DNA of 64,000 nt from Erythrocercus mccallii (Eukaryota; Chordata; Aves; Passeriformes; Dicruridae): positions 289,407 through 353,406 of the forward strand of contig VZRG01000442.1 of assembly GCA_013397435.1 (NCBI GenBank), read 5' to 3'. The stretch's first letter is position 1, and each line of letters begins with the position of its first letter. Of the stretch, positions 62,832 through 64,000 are shown piece by piece. The notes under the pieces are model-generated. The model saw nothing but the letters and a program-made list of their open reading frames with translations, had not been told where the DNA came from and made no database searches. The translations under genes and the position numbers were made by a program.

Positions 62832-63534
62832 TGTTATAAGTGAACTTATAATGTAATTCATATTATGTTATTTTTATAGTAATATTTAGTTTGACTGTAG
62901 AAAATGTAGCTTTTTGTAGGAGTTAAGTTTCTTTCCAGGAAAATTCAGCAGCTTGGAGATGGCTTGGGTGCGGCCCACTGGCAGCACTGATAAGGGGCAA
63001 TCACCAAAAACTTGTTGGACAGGTTGCAACTACCTCCTTGGGGGTGAGGTGCTAATAGCTGGCTGACAGGGGGACAAAGGACAGAAACTTCCTCAACGAC
63101 CAACAGCTGCTAGAAGAAGCCTAGCCATTAGCACCATTGTCCAGCTCTGAGCACAGCTATCAACAAACAATAACAGGCACTAGCCAAAGCCAGGACCCAC
63201 CCTGGCAAGCTTCCAACTACATTGTCTAGCTATAGATGACTTCATCAGAGACCGAAGAAACTCATTCTCTTCATTGTACACCGTAGCCTCAGGCTACGAG
63301 AAACAGTATAAGACTGCCTCGAAAATCGCATGTCGGTGTGGATGCAGAGACAGTGTCATTTTGACACAGACTCTGTAACACCAGGTGCTGATCCCCAGGC
63401 TAGCACCTTGGGGTTTGGGATTCATTGGCTCAGTTTTTCTATTTTCCAAATTTTTCCGAAATTTGTAAATAATTGTAAATAAAACTTTTTGATGTTTTTA
63501 TTAAAATCAGATTGGCGATTTTTCATTTATAACA
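62832..63534 (+). mobile_element. Solo LTR, family A-related, plus strand
   Basis: It starts TGTTATAAGTGAAC and ends TTTCATTTATAACA, with AACA on both sides (62828-62831 and 63535-63538). It has a TATA box tataaga at 63307-63313 and AATAAA at 63478-63483. Its 3' half (GGCGATTTTTCATTTATAACA end) matches the other family-A LTRs. An AP-2-like GCCTCAGGC is at 63286-63294. The right flank is an ACATATA-type simple repeat, so the AACA duplication is less decisive than the others. Confidence 0.82.
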
Positions 63535-63654
63535 AACATATAACATATATAACATATAACAAACATAATCCAGCTCTGTTCTTACTGTCAGGGTAATGTG
63601 ATTGGCTGGCAGTCCATGCCTTTAGCCTGTTTTCCAGCAGAAAAGCTTCCTCAT
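63535..63654. other. Spacer with simple repeat
   Basis: Begins with an AACATATAACATATA low-complexity run, then unique sequence. No gene. Confidence 0.5.
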
Positions 63655-63705
63655 TGTTATAGATAAGCATTAGGAATAATTCATGCCGGAATATTTTATG
63701 CTGTG
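63655..63705 (+). mobile_element. 5' end fragment of a family-A LTR, interrupted
   Basis: TGTTATAGATAAGCATTAGG and the following AATAATTCATGCCGGAATATTTTATG closely resemble the U3 start of the other LTRs. After 51 bases the sequence switches to the U5 end of an oppositely oriented LTR. The simplest reading is a plus-strand LTR cut by a later insertion, with its remainder beyond the window. Confidence 0.65.
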
Positions 63706-64000
63706 TGTTATAAATGAAAAATCGCCAATCCGATTTTTAATAGAAAAATCAAAAAAGTTTATTTACAAATATTTACAAATTTCGGAAAATTTGGAAAAAT
63801 GAACAAAATGAGCCAACGACCTCAAAAACCCCTAGGCACCGGCCTGGGAGTCGGTGTCTGGTGGCATGTGATCTGCTCCAAAAGCGGCAGAGTCTCCACG
63901 TCCACAAGTTCATGTGGTTTTCGAGGGAGTCTTATACTGTTTTTCATAGCCCGAGGCTATGGTATACAATGAGGATATGAGATTCTTCTGTCTCTGGTGA
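63706..64000 (-). mobile_element. LTR, family A-related, minus strand, cut by the window end
   Basis: On the plus strand it begins TGTTATAAATGAAAAATCGCC, the complement of the U5 end of this family. Minus-strand AATAAA-type and TATA (about 63931-63937) sites are in the usual places, with the AP-2-like GCCCGAGGC at 63949-63957. It matches the LTR at 62832-63534 in inverted orientation, most clearly in R-U5. Only about 295 bases are visible, so whether it is solo or attached to a provirus cannot be told. Confidence 0.8.

Overview
The window looks like bird nuclear DNA (a crocodilian or turtle is less likely). It is AT-rich and mostly non-coding, with CR1 LINE 3' ends, several retroviral LTRs and one GC-rich CpG-island promoter. 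The only host coding sequence I can name with confidence is the first coding exon of CDC42BPA (MRCK-alpha kinase), on the minus strand at 44987-45164. Everything to its left (44986 down to 1) is most simply read as its very long first intron, because no second exon could be recognised. Everything to the right of the CpG island (about 46.85-64 kb) reads as upstream intergenic sequence.

Region by region: 1-648 has no recognisable gene. 649-1389 is a solo LTR (family A, 4-bp target duplication ACAC). 2053-8606 is a decayed class I (gammaretrovirus-like) endogenous provirus on the plus strand, framed by a perfect 5-bp duplication ATTCA. It keeps a 3' LTR, a 5' LTR reduced to U3, a long leader with hairpin-forming repeats, a broken gag, a pol with a large internal deletion, and a broken env. 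A CR1 3' end lies at 8861-8980. From 9 to 44.9 kb the sequence is intronic, with microsatellites and no recognisable exon. A GC-richer patch at about 42.76-43.45 kb is unidentified. 44987-45164 is the CDC42BPA exon, 45.6-46.85 kb is the CpG island, and 46.85-59.9 kb is intergenic with one antisense CR1 fragment. The right end (59.9-64 kb) is an LTR graveyard of four family-A-related LTRs plus a nested fragment.

The host gene is read right to left from the CpG island through the exon and on leftwards. The solo LTR and the provirus in the presumed intron both lie antisense to it, as expected for insertions that survive because their poly(A) signals do not cut the host transcript. I found no CRISPR array, tRNA or rRNA gene and no intact viral gene.

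The most unusual observations are: the asymmetric provirus LTRs; five copies of a short hairpin-forming motif in the retroviral leader; an AP-2-like palindrome kept just upstream of the TATA box in the family-A LTRs; an inverted LTR pair next to a nested LTR fragment; a tripled 35-bp element in one LTR; and a diverged direct duplication that brackets the CDC42BPA promoter.
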